64,000 bases of DNA from Janibacter sp. A1S7 (lineage in GTDB: Bacteria; Actinomycetota; Actinomycetes; Actinomycetales; Dermatophilaceae). The DNA lies in contig NZ_CP144913.1 in NCBI RefSeq assembly GCF_037198315.1, positions 2,046,001 through 2,110,000 of the forward strand. The letters run 5' to 3'. The notes below the pieces were generated by a model, which made no database searches, was not told the origin of the DNA, and worked only from the letters and a program-made list of their open reading frames with translations. The translations under genes and the position numbers were made by a program. How positions within the stretch are numbered: the stretch's first letter is position 1; each line of letters opens with the position of its first letter. Shown in pieces: positions 38,547 to 49,042 of the stretch.

Positions 38547-39422
38547 GTGAACGACCGATACGGCAATGACGTGCTCTCCGGCGACTGGCGCTCCAGAGGC
38601 CGCCTCGCCCGTCCCACCTCGCGCCCGATCGAGGCGACCCACGGCACCGTCGTGGAGGACGTCGAGACCGGCTGGGTCGGCGCCGTGGTCGCCGTGGAGA
38701 AGGCCGGTGGTGTCCACGTCGTGCACCTGGAGGACCGGCACGGCACGGTCCGGGCCTTTCCGCTGGGTGCCGGGTTCCTGCAGGACGGCACACCGGTGGC
38801 GCTCACCGCGCCGAAGGGGGACCGGCGAGCGGCCCTGGCGAAGGCCGAGCGCGCCGCATCGCGCACGGCCAGCGGGTCGGTCGCCGTACACGACGCGAGG
38901 GCGAGGGTGGCCCGCGGGTCGCGCATCTTCGTGGAGGGCCGGCACGACGCCGAGCTCGTCGAGAAGGTCTGGGGCCATGACCTACGGATCGAGGGGGTCG
39001 TCGTCGAGATGCTCGACGGCGTGGACGACCTTGCCGGGGTCATCCGGGAGTTCTCCCCCGGCCCCGACCGTCGGATGGGCGTCCTCGTCGATCATCTCGT
39101 GCCCGGCACGAAGGAGTCACGCATCGTCGAGGAGGCCAACCGGGTCGCCCCCGAGCACGTCCTCGTCGTCGGCCACCCCTACGTCGACGTGTGGCAGTCG
39201 GTGCGTCCGCAGCGTCTGGGTATGCAGGCCTGGCCGCAGATCCCGCGCTCCGTGGAGTGGAAGCGCGGCGTCTGCGCGCACCTGGGCTGGGCGCACGACT
39301 CGCAGGCCGACATCGCCCGCGCCTGGAAGCAGATCCTGGGCACGGTGCGCAGCTATGCCGACCTCGAACCAGCCCTCCTCGGCCGGGTCGAGGAGCTGAT
39401 CGACTTCGTCACCGCGGAGTGA
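38547..39422 (+). CDS. DUF3097 family protein
   Basis: 291 residues. Actinobacterial DUF3097 proteins have this opening (NDRYGNDVLSGDWRS) and a conserved core IFVEGRHDAELVEKVWG...VLVDHLVPGTKES...VLVVGHPYVDVWQSV. The acidic EGxxD and VDH motifs resemble a Toprim-like nucleotide-handling fold, but no activity is established. It is transcribed divergently from hrcA. The GTG start is preferred over an earlier in-frame start at 38439 because that start lies inside the CIRCE element. Confidence 0.85.
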   Translation: MNDRYGNDVLSGDWRSRGRLARPTSRPIEATHGTVVEDVETGWVGAVVAVEKAGGVHVVHLEDRHGTVRAFPLGAGFLQDGTPVALTAPKGDRRAALAKAERAASRTASGSVAVHDARARVARGSRIFVEGRHDAELVEKVWGHDLRIEGVVVEMLDGVDDLAGVIREFSPGPDRRMGVLVDHLVPGTKESRIVEEANRVAPEHVLVVGHPYVDVWQSVRPQRLGMQAWPQIPRSVEWKRGVCAHLGWAHDSQADIARAWKQILGTVRSYADLEPALLGRVEELIDFVTAE

Positions 39423-39457
39423 ACTCGCAGGAGCCCAAGCAGTTGCGGCGTCCCGGG

Positions 39458-40213
39458 TCAGTCCCGCGGGCCGCCCGCGACGTAGATGACCTGGCCGGAG
39501 ACGAATCCCGCCTCCTCCGACAGCAGGAAGGACGCCGTCGCGGCGATGTCCTCGGGCTGACCGACGCGCTGGACCGGGGTCTCCTTGGCGGCGTGGGCGA
39601 GGAAGTCCTCGAAGGGCACCCCGATCCGCTCGGCCGTCGCGGCCGTCATGTCGGTCTGGATGAAGCCGGGGGCGATCGCATTGGCCGTCACCCCGAACTT
39701 GCCCAGCTCGATGGCCAGGGTCTTGGTGAAGCCCTGCATCCCGGCCTTCGCGGCCGAGTAGTTGACCTGGCCGCGGTTGCCCAGCGCCGACGTCGAGGAG
39801 AGGTTGACGATGCGGCCGTACTTCTCGGTCGTCATGTGCGCCTGGCAGGCCCTGGTCATCAGGAAGGCGCCACGCAGGTGCACCGACATCACGGCGTCCC
39901 AGTCCTCGACCGGCATCTTGAAGAGCATGTTGTCGCGGATGATGCCGGCATTGTTGACCAGCAGGGTCGGCGCGCCGAGCTCCTCGGCGACCCGGGCCAC
40001 GCCGGCCTCGACCTGCTCGGGATCCGAGACGTCCACCCCCACGGCGAGGGCCGTGCCGCCGCCATCGGTGATCTCGTCGGCGACGACCTGGCAGGCCGAC
40101 TCGTCGAGGTCGAGCACGGCGACGTGGTGGCCGTCGGTGGCCAGTCGGTGGGCGACGGCACGGCCGATGCCGCGGGCGGCTCCGGTGACGACGGCGGTGC
40201 GGGTGGTGCTCAT
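39458..40213 (-). CDS. fabG: 3-oxoacyl-ACP reductase-type short-chain dehydrogenase
   Basis: 251 residues, NADPH-dependent reductase of the SDR family. Cofactor motif TGAARGIGRA (about residue 11), NNAGI, catalytic Ser in NLSSTSALG (about 143) and the YxxxK of VNYSAAKAG (about 156-160). APGFIQTDMT and the ending SFLLSEEAGFVSGQVIYVAGG are FabG hallmarks. A GGAG ribosome-binding site lies seven bases before the ATG. It could serve fatty-acid synthesis or another ketoreduction; no fab genes are adjacent. Confidence 0.88.
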   Translation of the reverse strand: MSTTRTAVVTGAARGIGRAVAHRLATDGHHVAVLDLDESACQVVADEITDGGGTALAVGVDVSDPEQVEAGVARVAEELGAPTLLVNNAGIIRDNMLFKMPVEDWDAVMSVHLRGAFLMTRACQAHMTTEKYGRIVNLSSTSALGNRGQVNYSAAKAGMQGFTKTLAIELGKFGVTANAIAPGFIQTDMTAATAERIGVPFEDFLAHAAKETPVQRVGQPEDIAATASFLLSEEAGFVSGQVIYVAGGPRD

Positions 40214-40298
40214 GTGCAGCTCCTGATGATCGCGAAGGGGGTTCCCTCCCCATCGTCGTGCATCGTCCCGGCGCACGACACCCCGGTCGCCCGGACGC

Positions 40299-40949
40299 TC
40301 ACTCCTTGGGACGCACCGCGATCCACCGCGGTTCCGTCGGCAGTCGCCACCCGCGCTTGCGGGCCAGCACGCAGATGCCACCACCCACGCCTGCGGCGAC
40401 CAGGGAGTCCCCCGGGCCCGGGATGAAGGACGAGAAGACGACGAAGGTCGCGCCGGCGACGAAGGCTGCGCTGGCGTAGAGCTCGGACTGCTGCAGGATG
40501 ACCGGCACCCGGCCCAGCATCATGTCCCGCACGGCACCGCCACCGCAGGCGGTGAGCACGCCGAGGAGGATCGCCGGCAGCCAGTGGATGTCGTACATCA
40601 GCGCCTTCTGCGTGCCGACGACCGCCCAGGTCCCGAGGGCGATCGCGTCGACCCACGGGAAGAGCTGGCGCCAGCGACGGCCCTCCAGAGGGACCATGAA
40701 CGCGACGCCTGCAGCGACGAGCGCGACCGTCAGGTAGGCCAGGTCCGTCAGCGCGATCGGGGTGAGGTCGAGCAGCACGTCGCGGATCGCGCCGCCGCCC
40801 AGGGCCGAGACGATCGCCAACACGGCGAATCCGACCGGGTCGAGGTTGAAGCGGCGGGCCACGGCCCCGCCCAGCAACCCGTTGGCGAGCACTCCCAGCA
40901 GGTCGAGGAGCCGAATGATGTCCGGGACGGCGGCAGGTGTCTCAGTCAT
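40299..40949 (-). CDS. TRIC/UPF0126 family membrane protein
   Basis: 216 residues, seven membrane segments in two related halves. Each half carries the conserved Gly-rich block (ALGGGAIRDVLL near 50 and ACGGGAVRDMMLG near 137), typical of the trimeric intracellular cation channel (TRIC)/UPF0126 family. Prokaryotic TRIC proteins conduct potassium. It begins two bases after the hemW stop, so both are in one transcript. Confidence 0.88.
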   Translation of the reverse strand: MTETPAAVPDIIRLLDLLGVLANGLLGGAVARRFNLDPVGFAVLAIVSALGGGAIRDVLLDLTPIALTDLAYLTVALVAAGVAFMVPLEGRRWRQLFPWVDAIALGTWAVVGTQKALMYDIHWLPAILLGVLTACGGGAVRDMMLGRVPVILQQSELYASAAFVAGATFVVFSSFIPGPGDSLVAAGVGGGICVLARKRGWRLPTEPRWIAVRPKE

Positions 40950-42204
40950 GGCCGGTGGACACCTGCCATGGCTCGACGGCCCCGGCGATGAGCTGGTGGA
41001 CGACGGTGTCGGCGAGCAGACGACCGCGACGGGTGAGCACCACGCGCCCGCGGACGGCCGAACGACCGTCGACCAGACCGTCGGCGACGAGGCCGGCCAC
41101 CGCCCTTCGTCCCTGCGGCGTCACCATGCCGGTCGGCAGTCCGTCACGCAACCGCACCCCCAGCAGGACGTCCTCGTCGTGGCGCTGCCCGGGGGTCAGG
41201 ACCTCGCGGGCCGCTGCCGGGGACCCCCCGGCGAGGCGCTGCGCCCAGCCAGCGGGGTGCTTGACGTTCCACCACCGGACGCCGGCGACGTGGCTGTGGG
41301 CCCCGGGCCCGACGCCCCACCAGTCGTCGCCGCGCCAGTAGGCCTCGTTGTGCCGACACCGTCCGGCGGGCGTGCGCGACCAGTTGCTGATCTCGTACCA
41401 GTCGAATCCGGCCGGGGCGAGCAACTCGTCGGCGAGCTCGTACTTGTCGGCCTCGTCGTCATCGGTGGGTCGGGGCAGCTCACCGCGACGCACCCGGGCG
41501 GCCAGCTTGGTCCCGTCCTCGACGGTCAACGCGTAGGCGGACAGGTGGTCCGGTCGAAGTGCGATCGCCGTCTCGAGCGAGGTGCGCCACTGCTGCAGGC
41601 TCTCGCCCGGCGTGCCGTAGATCAGGTCGAGGCTGACGGCCAGGCCCACCTCGCGGGCGGCCGCGACCGCCCTGCTCACGTTGGCGGGGTCGTGGGTGCG
41701 GTCCAGTGTCGCCAGGACACCCGGCACGGCCGACTGCATACCCAGGCTCACCCGGGTGAACCCACCCTCGGCCAGGACGCGAAGGGAGTCGACGTCCACC
41801 GAGTCGGGGTTGGCCTCGGTGGTCACCTCGACGTCATCGGCCAGCCCCCAGCGCTCACGCACGGCCCCGAGGAAGCGCACGAGGTCCGCGGCGGGCAGGA
41901 GGGTCGGGGTGCCTCCGCCGACGAAGACGGTGGACACGGCCGGCGGGTCCCCCAGCACCTGCTGGGCGAGGTCGAGCTCGTCGATCGCCGCGTCGACGAA
42001 GGTGGCGACGCCCGCCCCCTTCGCTCCCCCGACGGGACCGAGCTCGGTGGCGGTGTAGGTGTTGAAGTCGCAGTAGCCGCACCGGACCGTGCAGAAGGGC
42101 ACGTGCAGGTAGATCCCGAAGGGTCGCTGCCCGACCGCGTCACGGGCGGTGGCGGGCAGGGCGCCGTCCCGCGGCGCCTCGTCTCCATCGGGCAGGGCAG
42201 GCAC
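40942..42204 (-). CDS. hemW: Radical SAM heme chaperone HemW
   Basis: 420 residues. Radical SAM cluster motif HVPFCTVRCGYCDFNTYT (about 30-45, CxxxCxxC), VFVGGGTPTLLP and the C-terminal HemN-like domain (WGVGPGAHSHV). The actinobacterial enzyme is usually annotated coproporphyrinogen III oxidase, but this shorter type with the single-Cys-after-CxxxCxxC arrangement (CGYCDF) is HemW, a heme-delivery protein. GTG at 42204 is the only reasonable start that leaves room for the divergent phosphatase promoter. Confidence 0.9.
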   Translation of the reverse strand: MPALPDGDEAPRDGALPATARDAVGQRPFGIYLHVPFCTVRCGYCDFNTYTATELGPVGGAKGAGVATFVDAAIDELDLAQQVLGDPPAVSTVFVGGGTPTLLPAADLVRFLGAVRERWGLADDVEVTTEANPDSVDVDSLRVLAEGGFTRVSLGMQSAVPGVLATLDRTHDPANVSRAVAAAREVGLAVSLDLIYGTPGESLQQWRTSLETAIALRPDHLSAYALTVEDGTKLAARVRRGELPRPTDDDEADKYELADELLAPAGFDWYEISNWSRTPAGRCRHNEAYWRGDDWWGVGPGAHSHVAGVRWWNVKHPAGWAQRLAGGSPAAAREVLTPGQRHDEDVLLGVRLRDGLPTGMVTPQGRRAVAGLVADGLVDGRSAVRGRVVLTRRGRLLADTVVHQLIAGAVEPWQVSTGHD

Positions 42205-42273
42205 CGCGCCATCCTCCCACCCGCGGGACGCAGCCCGACACCAGCCGGTCACCCTCCTGTCAGCATCGCTGGC

Positions 42274-42279
42274 TACGGT
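42274..42279 (+). promoter_or_regulatory. -10 box of the tyrosine phosphatase gene (leaderless pattern)
   Basis: TACGGT, seven bases before the ATG at 42287. Confidence 0.5.
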
Positions 42280-42286
42280 GAGGACC

Positions 42287-43072
42287 ATGACCCACTGGAT
42301 CGACCTCGACGGCGTCGTCAACATGCGCGACCTCGGCGGCCTGCCCACCCTCAGCGGCGGCCGCACCCGGGATGGTCGGCTCGTGCGCAGCGACAACCTG
42401 CAGGACCTCACGCGGGCGGACGTGCAGCGGCTCGTCGGCGAGGTGGGCGTCACCGACGTCATCGACCTGCGCACCGACGTCGAGCGTGATCTCACCGGAC
42501 CCGGCCCCCTGACCCAGACGTCGTTGGCGCACCACCACCTCAGCTTCATCGCCGAGGACCGTCACCCGGGTGCGGCCCGGAGCACCGCCGACAGTGGCAA
42601 GGACGCCCTGCTGCTGTCCGAGGGTGACCCGGATCGGGGGTCCTCGGGCTTCTGGACGCGCCACTACCTCGGCTACCTGCACCAGCGTCCCGACTCCGTC
42701 GCGGGGGCACTCGACGTCATCGCGGACAGCCGCGGAGGCGCCGTGGTGCACTGCGCCGCGGGCAAGGACCGCACCGGGACGGTCACCGCGATGGCGCTGT
42801 CGGTCGCCGGGGTCCCCGACGAGGAGATCATCGCGGACTACGCCGCCAGCGGCGAGCGGATCCGGCAGATCATCGACCGGTTGGTCGACGTCGAGCCGTA
42901 CAAGTGGGGTCTGCAGGGGCGCTCACTCGACGAGCAGACCCCGCAGCCGGAGACGATGGAGATGATCCTGCGCACCCTCGAGGACGAGCACGGCGGCGCC
43001 ACCGGGTGGCTGCGCCAGCACGGGTGGGACGACGAGCGACTGGACCGACTTCGCGCACGCCTGACCGGTTAG
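42287..43072 (+). CDS. Tyrosine/lipid phosphatase (PtpB-like)
   Basis: 261 residues. Opening NMRDLGGLPT and the active-site P-loop VVHCAAGKDRTGT (CX5R, Cys about 156) are those of the Y_phosphatase3 family, which includes mycobacterial PtpB. Those enzymes act on phosphotyrosine, phosphoserine and phosphoinositides. No signal peptide. It converges on the DUF4442 gene with only one base between them. Confidence 0.9.
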   Translation: MTHWIDLDGVVNMRDLGGLPTLSGGRTRDGRLVRSDNLQDLTRADVQRLVGEVGVTDVIDLRTDVERDLTGPGPLTQTSLAHHHLSFIAEDRHPGAARSTADSGKDALLLSEGDPDRGSSGFWTRHYLGYLHQRPDSVAGALDVIADSRGGAVVHCAAGKDRTGTVTAMALSVAGVPDEEIIADYAASGERIRQIIDRLVDVEPYKWGLQGRSLDEQTPQPETMEMILRTLEDEHGGATGWLRQHGWDDERLDRLRARLTG

Positions 43073-43073
43073 G

Positions 43074-43550
43074 TCAGTCCCTCGTGCTCGGCTTCATCGA
43101 CACGTAGACGGGGATGACGCCCTCGACGGCGACCACCCCGTCGGTGCGCACGGCCTTGACGCGGATGTCGACGTCACCGGGGCCGCGTGCCCAGTCGGAC
43201 GCGTCGGTCTCGGCGATGCAGAGCAGGTCGGTGGTCGACTTCGCCAGGTAGTCCACCCGCAGACCCCGCGGCAACCACCGCATCCCACCGGGGCAGGTGG
43301 CTTCGGCGAGCAGACCCATCGCGGCCTCGAGACCGTTGCACACGGCGATCGCGTGCAGCGTGCCGATGTGGTTGTGCACCGCCTTGCGGTTGGCGATGGA
43401 CAGCTCTGCGTAGTTGGGACGGACCTCGCGCACCTTCGGCCGCACGGTCGCGAAGTAGGGCGCCTTCCTGCTGTAGAACAGCGAGAAGATCTCCTTGCCT
43501 CGCGGGAGACGCGCGATGCGCTTGTACAGGGTGAAGGTCTGCTGTGCCAC
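43074..43550 (-). CDS. DUF4442 (hotdog-fold thioesterase-like) protein
   Basis: 158 residues. The block NRKAVHNHIGTLHAIAVCNGLE (two adjacent motifs) and GLRVDYLAKSTTDL fit the DUF4442 family, a hotdog-fold group related to PaaI-type thioesterases. Substrate unknown. GTG start, with a TAGGGT -10 box six bases upstream. Confidence 0.85.
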   Translation of the reverse strand: MAQQTFTLYKRIARLPRGKEIFSLFYSRKAPYFATVRPKVREVRPNYAELSIANRKAVHNHIGTLHAIAVCNGLEAAMGLLAEATCPGGMRWLPRGLRVDYLAKSTTDLLCIAETDASDWARGPGDVDIRVKAVRTDGVVAVEGVIPVYVSMKPSTRD

Positions 43551-43556
43551 ATGAGC

Positions 43557-43562
43557 ACCCTA
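43557..43562 (-). promoter_or_regulatory. -10 box of the DUF4442 gene (leaderless pattern)
   Basis: TAGGGT on the minus strand, six bases before GTG 43550. Confidence 0.5.
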
Positions 43563-43583
43563 AGCGCGCGCCGAGGCGGGGCA

Positions 43584-44102
43584 TCAGCCGGGCCCGGCAA
43601 CCCCCTGCTGTCCCTCGACGACGCGCTTGATTGCCGCGAGCGTCTGCGTGATCCCGGTGTGGGCCTGCTCGATGCGCGCTCGGATCTGCGTCTCGGCGTC
43701 CGCTGCGTACTTCTCCCGGAACATCTGCAGGCCCGGCGGCAGGAACTGCCAGCTCTCGGTCAGCTCGGTCCGACCCCCCGCCGGAGCCAGGGCGAAGCCC
43801 CACCTGACGAAGCCGTCGCCCACGATCCACGCGAACTCACGGCCCCGCTCGGCCGCCACGACCTGTGAGCGGGTCTGCCAGGTCCGCTCGGGCAGCTCGT
43901 TCCGTCCGGTGAAGCGCGCCCCCACCTGCCCGGCCTCGCGGGGATCGTCCCACCAGCACGCGACGCAGATCGGGCTCCACTCGCCGGTGCGCGTGATGTC
44001 GGAGACCGTGTCGTAGACCACCTCCGGTGGCGCCGCGACCTCGATCGTCTCCTCGTGGCTGAATCGTCCTGGATCGTTGATGATGACCTCCGCGTCCGTC
44101 AC
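43584..44102 (-). CDS. SRPBCC (polyketide cyclase/START-like) protein
   Basis: 172 residues, START-like ligand-binding fold: EETIEVAAPPEVVYDTVSD at the N-terminus, GEWSPICVACWW, and the long C-terminal helix IRARIEQAHTGITQTLAAI. Such proteins bind or transform hydrophobic small molecules; nothing identifies the ligand. The GTG start overlaps the stop of the DsbA-like gene (GTGA), so they are co-translated. Confidence 0.87.
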   Translation of the reverse strand: MTDAEVIINDPGRFSHEETIEVAAPPEVVYDTVSDITRTGEWSPICVACWWDDPREAGQVGARFTGRNELPERTWQTRSQVVAAERGREFAWIVGDGFVRWGFALAPAGGRTELTESWQFLPPGLQMFREKYAADAETQIRARIEQAHTGITQTLAAIKRVVEGQQGVAGPG

Positions 44103-44827
44103 TTGTGCTGGCGCCGGCTACCGCCGTGCCAGTCCTCCTGCACGCCCACCTCGCCCGGTTCGACGCCGAGCCCGGCCAGCTGCGGGAGCTCCCGAAGGCT
44201 GCGCTTGAGCTCGGCGAACCCGGGAAAGCCGGCCAGGCCGACCACGTGGTCCCACAGCTGCGCAGCAGAATCCTCATCCGGCAGCCGACTGATCACCGGC
44301 CCGAAGAACGCCACGCCCTCCGGGGGGCGGAAGTGCAGGATCGGTGTCCCGACGTCCTTGCCCACGAGGGAGAGCGCTTCGTCGGTCTCGGCCCGGACCT
44401 GCCGGTCCCAGGTGTCGTCGTCGAGCGCCCGGGCGAGCTCCGTCGGCAGACCGGCGTCGGCGAGGACCGGCTCGACGAAGGCCACGGTCCCGCGCAGCTC
44501 GGCGCGTTCCCGGTCCCCCGCGTCGTCGGGCGCGGTGTCGAAGATGCGCGTGCCGAGGGCGGCGTACAAGGCGTCCACGGCCTCGGCGCCGTGATCGGCC
44601 CGGGTACGCGCGGCCACCCGCAGCAGCCGCTGGCCGGCGGTGTGCCCGGCCTCGTAGCCAGCAGGGAACTGGGCGTCGTAGTCGACCTCGGCGTTGACCA
44701 TGCGAAGGGAGATGAAGCGCCAGTCGACGGTCAGGCCCCGCTGGTCGCGGACCATGCGAACCCACTTGCTGGTCAGCCAGCAGAAGGGACACACGGGATC
44801 GAAGTAGAAGTGCAGGTCGGCATCCAT
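44099..44827 (-). CDS. DsbA-family mycothiol-dependent oxidoreductase (Rv2466c-like)
   Basis: 242 residues, cytoplasmic. N-terminal thioredoxin-fold active site FDPVCPFCWLTSKW (CPFC, about residues 13-16) interrupted by a helical insert. This closely follows the mycobacterial mycothiol-dependent nitroreductase Rv2466c (FDPLCPWCWITS type). It probably reduces electrophiles or takes part in thiol redox defence. Start ATG 44827 has TAGGGT six bases upstream. Confidence 0.85.
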   Translation of the reverse strand: MDADLHFYFDPVCPFCWLTSKWVRMVRDQRGLTVDWRFISLRMVNAEVDYDAQFPAGYEAGHTAGQRLLRVAARTRADHGAEAVDALYAALGTRIFDTAPDDAGDRERAELRGTVAFVEPVLADAGLPTELARALDDDTWDRQVRAETDEALSLVGKDVGTPILHFRPPEGVAFFGPVISRLPDEDSAAQLWDHVVGLAGFPGFAELKRSLRELPQLAGLGVEPGEVGVQEDWHGGSRRQHK

Positions 44828-44833
44828 CGCCTC

Positions 44834-44839
44834 ACCCTA
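44834..44839 (-). promoter_or_regulatory. -10 box of the DsbA-like gene (leaderless pattern)
   Basis: TAGGGT on the minus strand, six bases before the ATG. Confidence 0.5.
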
Positions 44840-44885
44840 GATCGTGCCGACTGTACGCACGACCTCTCGACACCCAGGAGCCCAC

Positions 44886-45284
44886 TCACCCGGCGTAGGT
44901 GCCGAAGCTCCAGGAGTTGCCCTCGGGATCGAGGATGCTGAACCCTCGCGACCCGTAGTCGGCGTCCTCCAGCGGCCGTGTGAACGTGGCCCCGGCTGCC
45001 TCGGCGCGGGAGTGCACGCCACCGGGGTCGTCGGTGACGACATAGAGCATCGCGCCGCCGACCGGGGTCGTGAAGTGCGGGTCATCGGGGCGGGCGCTCG
45101 AGATCATCACCCGGCCCCCTTCGGGCCAGAGCACCTCGCTGTGCTGCACGATGCCACCGTCCTCGACGACGATCCCCTCGGTGAAGCCCAGACCGACGAG
45201 CCAGTCGCGCAGGGCCGCAGGGTCACGGGCCGTCAGGCCGGGCCAGATGTTGTGGTCGGTGCGGGCGGTGTCGTTGCTGTCCAT
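44886..45284 (-). CDS. VOC superfamily (glyoxalase-like) protein
   Basis: 132 residues. Two beta-alpha-beta-beta-beta units: IWPGLTARDPAALRDWLVGLG at the start and AMLYVVTDDPGGVHSRAEAAG in the middle, ending in FSILDPEGNSWSFG. This is the pattern of glyoxalase/bleomycin-resistance proteins. Substrate unknown. It lies four bases after the AraC-type regulator stop, so the two form an operon and the regulator may control it. Confidence 0.87.
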   Translation of the reverse strand: MDSNDTARTDHNIWPGLTARDPAALRDWLVGLGFTEGIVVEDGGIVQHSEVLWPEGGRVMISSARPDDPHFTTPVGGAMLYVVTDDPGGVHSRAEAAGATFTRPLEDADYGSRGFSILDPEGNSWSFGTYAG

Positions 45285-45288
45285 GCCC

Positions 45289-46107
45289 TCATGATCGCCC
45301 CGGAGAGGACGTCGTGTCTTGGACGAATGCGATGTCGTCCTCGCGCAACCACCGGGTCGGGGACGTGCCCGCGAAGGCGAGCCAGTCGCGGTTGAGGTGG
45401 CTCTGGTCGGCGTACCCTGCCCGTGCCGCAACCTCCGTGAGCGGGCGTCCCGCCGAGATCAACCGGTGGCTCTCCCGGAAACGCAGCACCCGCGCGGTCG
45501 TCTTGGGCGGGTAGCCGTACTCCTGGCGGAAACAGTGGGTCAGGTGTCGGCTCGACCACCCCACATCCTCCGCGAGGCCTGCGATCGGCGCCCGACCACG
45601 CGTGCGACTGAGCATGTTCCATGCATGCTCCACCTCCGCTCGCGGCTCCCACGAGGTGTCGCGATGGGTGAAGAGCGCCTCGACGACGAGAGCGAACCGC
45701 TCGCGCCATCCCGGCGTGTCGCAGAGCTGCTCGTGGAGGCGACGTGCGGACGGGCCGACGAACTCAGCGAGATCGACCGAGGTCCCCACGATCTCGCCGG
45801 GTGGCCCGCCGAGCAGCAGGGCAGCGCCCCGTGGGGTCAGCCCCAGCTGGACCCCGTGCTGGAATCCGTCGTGGAGGATGTGCGCCGGGGACGCGTGCAG
45901 CCCCGCGACCACGGTGTCGAAGCGCCCCCTTCGCCCGTCGGCACCGATGAGGTGGAGCGGCTGGTCGAGCGCGAGCACGAGGGTGATCGTGCCGGACGGC
46001 ATGCCGATGTGGGTCCCCGGTGACGCCCCGTCGATGCGGTAGCCCACCATCGACTCGGCGTAGGGTCGCAGACCGGGCGGAATCGCTGCCTCGACGACGT
46101 CCGTCAC
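45289..46107 (-). CDS. AraC family transcriptional regulator
   Basis: 272 residues. The C-terminal third has the two helix-turn-helix units: IAGLAEDVGWSSRHLTHCFRQEYG (two adjacent motifs) and LTEVAARAGYADQSHLNRDWLAFAGTSP (likewise). The N-terminal sensing domain resembles the group with an AraC-binding-like DUF6597 region and has no known ligand motif. It precedes the VOC gene in the same transcript. GTG start with TACGCT six bases upstream. Confidence 0.9.
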   Translation of the reverse strand: MTDVVEAAIPPGLRPYAESMVGYRIDGASPGTHIGMPSGTITLVLALDQPLHLIGADGRRGRFDTVVAGLHASPAHILHDGFQHGVQLGLTPRGAALLLGGPPGEIVGTSVDLAEFVGPSARRLHEQLCDTPGWRERFALVVEALFTHRDTSWEPRAEVEHAWNMLSRTRGRAPIAGLAEDVGWSSRHLTHCFRQEYGYPPKTTARVLRFRESHRLISAGRPLTEVAARAGYADQSHLNRDWLAFAGTSPTRWLREDDIAFVQDTTSSPGRS

Positions 46108-46113
46108 CCGTCC

Positions 46114-46119
46114 AGCGTA
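46114..46119 (-). promoter_or_regulatory. -10 box of the araC-type gene (leaderless pattern)
   Basis: TACGCT on the minus strand, six bases before GTG 46107. Confidence 0.5.
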
Positions 46120-46131
46120 GCGACGTCCGGG

Positions 46132-48003
<1,872 letters not shown>

Positions 48004-48087
48004 GGGTGGCGGACCTCGGGGTCGTCGGGACACGGACTCTGGCGTCCCATACTCCCACGGACCGGCCGCCGGGACGAACGACCCGGC

Positions 48088-48093
48088 TACGGT
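48088..48093 (+). promoter_or_regulatory. -10 box of the PemK/MazF-like gene (leaderless pattern)
   Basis: TACGGT, six bases before the ATG at 48100. Confidence 0.5.
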
Positions 48094-48099
48094 GCTCCC

Positions 48100-48540
48100 A
48101 TGGACGGTTACCCCGGTGACTACGAGGCAGTCCCCCCGTTGGAGTGGGCTCCCACCCCGCAGGACCCGACCCCGTCACCCGGGGAGGTCGTGTGGGCCCA
48201 CGTCCCCTACGAGGAGGACCACACCCGGGGCAAGGACCGCCCCGTCCTGCTCATCGGACGCGACGGGCCGTGGTTGCTCGGTCTGCAGCTGACGAGCGTG
48301 GACCACGATCTCGACGAGGCCCAGGAGGCGAGCGCGGGGCGACACTGGATCGACATCGGCGCCGGGCAGTGGGACCACCGCGGGCGGCGCAGCGAGGTAC
48401 GCGTCAACCGCGTGATCCGGATCGATCCCTCCGCCGTACGACGTGACGGGGCGGTACTGCAGGAGGATCTCTTCGTCGCCGTCGCCACAGCGGTGCGGGC
48501 GGTGGCCGCGGGCCGGGCGTACGACGACGACCCGGTCTGA
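48100..48540 (+). CDS. PemK/MazF-fold protein without visible antitoxin
   Basis: 146 residues. After an acidic, Pro-rich N-terminus of about 27 residues, the core [26 protein letters not shown] (two adjacent motifs), [27 protein letters not shown] follows the PemK/MazF plan, with the RPVL strand and the following Arg that line the RNase site. No antitoxin-sized gene lies upstream; lepA is divergent there. Such lone proteins are widespread in actinobacteria and may not be toxins. Confidence 0.75.
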   Translation: MDGYPGDYEAVPPLEWAPTPQDPTPSPGEVVWAHVPYEEDHTRGKDRPVLLIGRDGPWLLGLQLTSVDHDLDEAQEASAGRHWIDIGAGQWDHRGRRSEVRVNRVIRIDPSAVRRDGAVLQEDLFVAVATAVRAVAAGRAYDDDPV

Positions 48541-48545
48541 GCACA

Positions 48546-48586
48546 CGAAGGGGGCCGGTCACCGCAGTGGTGACCGGCCCCCTTCG
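48546..48586. terminator. Bidirectional terminator between the PemK-like gene and rpsT
   Basis: Perfect 18-bp stem (48546-48563 with 48569-48586), five-base loop. It opens CGAAGG and closes CCTTCG, so both strands end in a short T-containing tail. The 13-base core GGGGCCGGTCACC is the same as in the asd terminator. Confidence 0.88.
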
Positions 48587-48605
48587 AGGTTCAGCGGTGC
48601 TCGGT

Positions 48606-48866
48606 TCAGAGCGAGTTGACCTTCTTCGCCATGGCCGACTTCTTGTTGGCGGCCTGGTTGGCGTGGATGGCGCCCTTGGTCACGGCCTTGTCGAGCTTGG
48701 TGCTCGCGGTCACGAGAGCCGACTTCGCGGTCTCGGCGTCGCCGGCCTCGACGGCCTTGCGGACCTTGCGGATCCAGGTGCGCAGCTCAGACTTGATCGC
48801 ACGGTTGCGCTCGGTGCGCTCGTTGTTCGTCTTCACGCGCTTGATCTGGGACTTGATGTTTGCCAC
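48606..48866 (-). CDS. rpsT: 30S ribosomal protein S20
   Basis: 86 residues, Lys/Arg/Ala-rich and helical: [20 protein letters not shown] and [21 protein letters not shown] at the ends. S20 binds 16S rRNA early in assembly. GTG start. The 176 bases upstream to holA hold no gene, only a possible TAGATT -10 box around 49010 and a run of G/C-rich leader that could carry autoregulation. Confidence 0.97.
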   Translation of the reverse strand: MANIKSQIKRVKTNNERTERNRAIKSELRTWIRKVRKAVEAGDAETAKSALVTASTKLDKAVTKGAIHANQAANKKSAMAKKVNSL

Positions 48867-49042
48867 AGGTGTTCTTTCGTCGTCGGTCGATGATTGCCGT
48901 TAGAGGGCGGCAAGACGTCTCGGGACCGGCGTGGGGACACCGTGGGAGAGACGCCCTGGGTGGTGCTCGCTGTACGCACACGACCATGCGCGCACGCAAA
49001 AGCCAAATCTAGCAGCGCCGCTCACCGCCGCCAAACCGCCGG

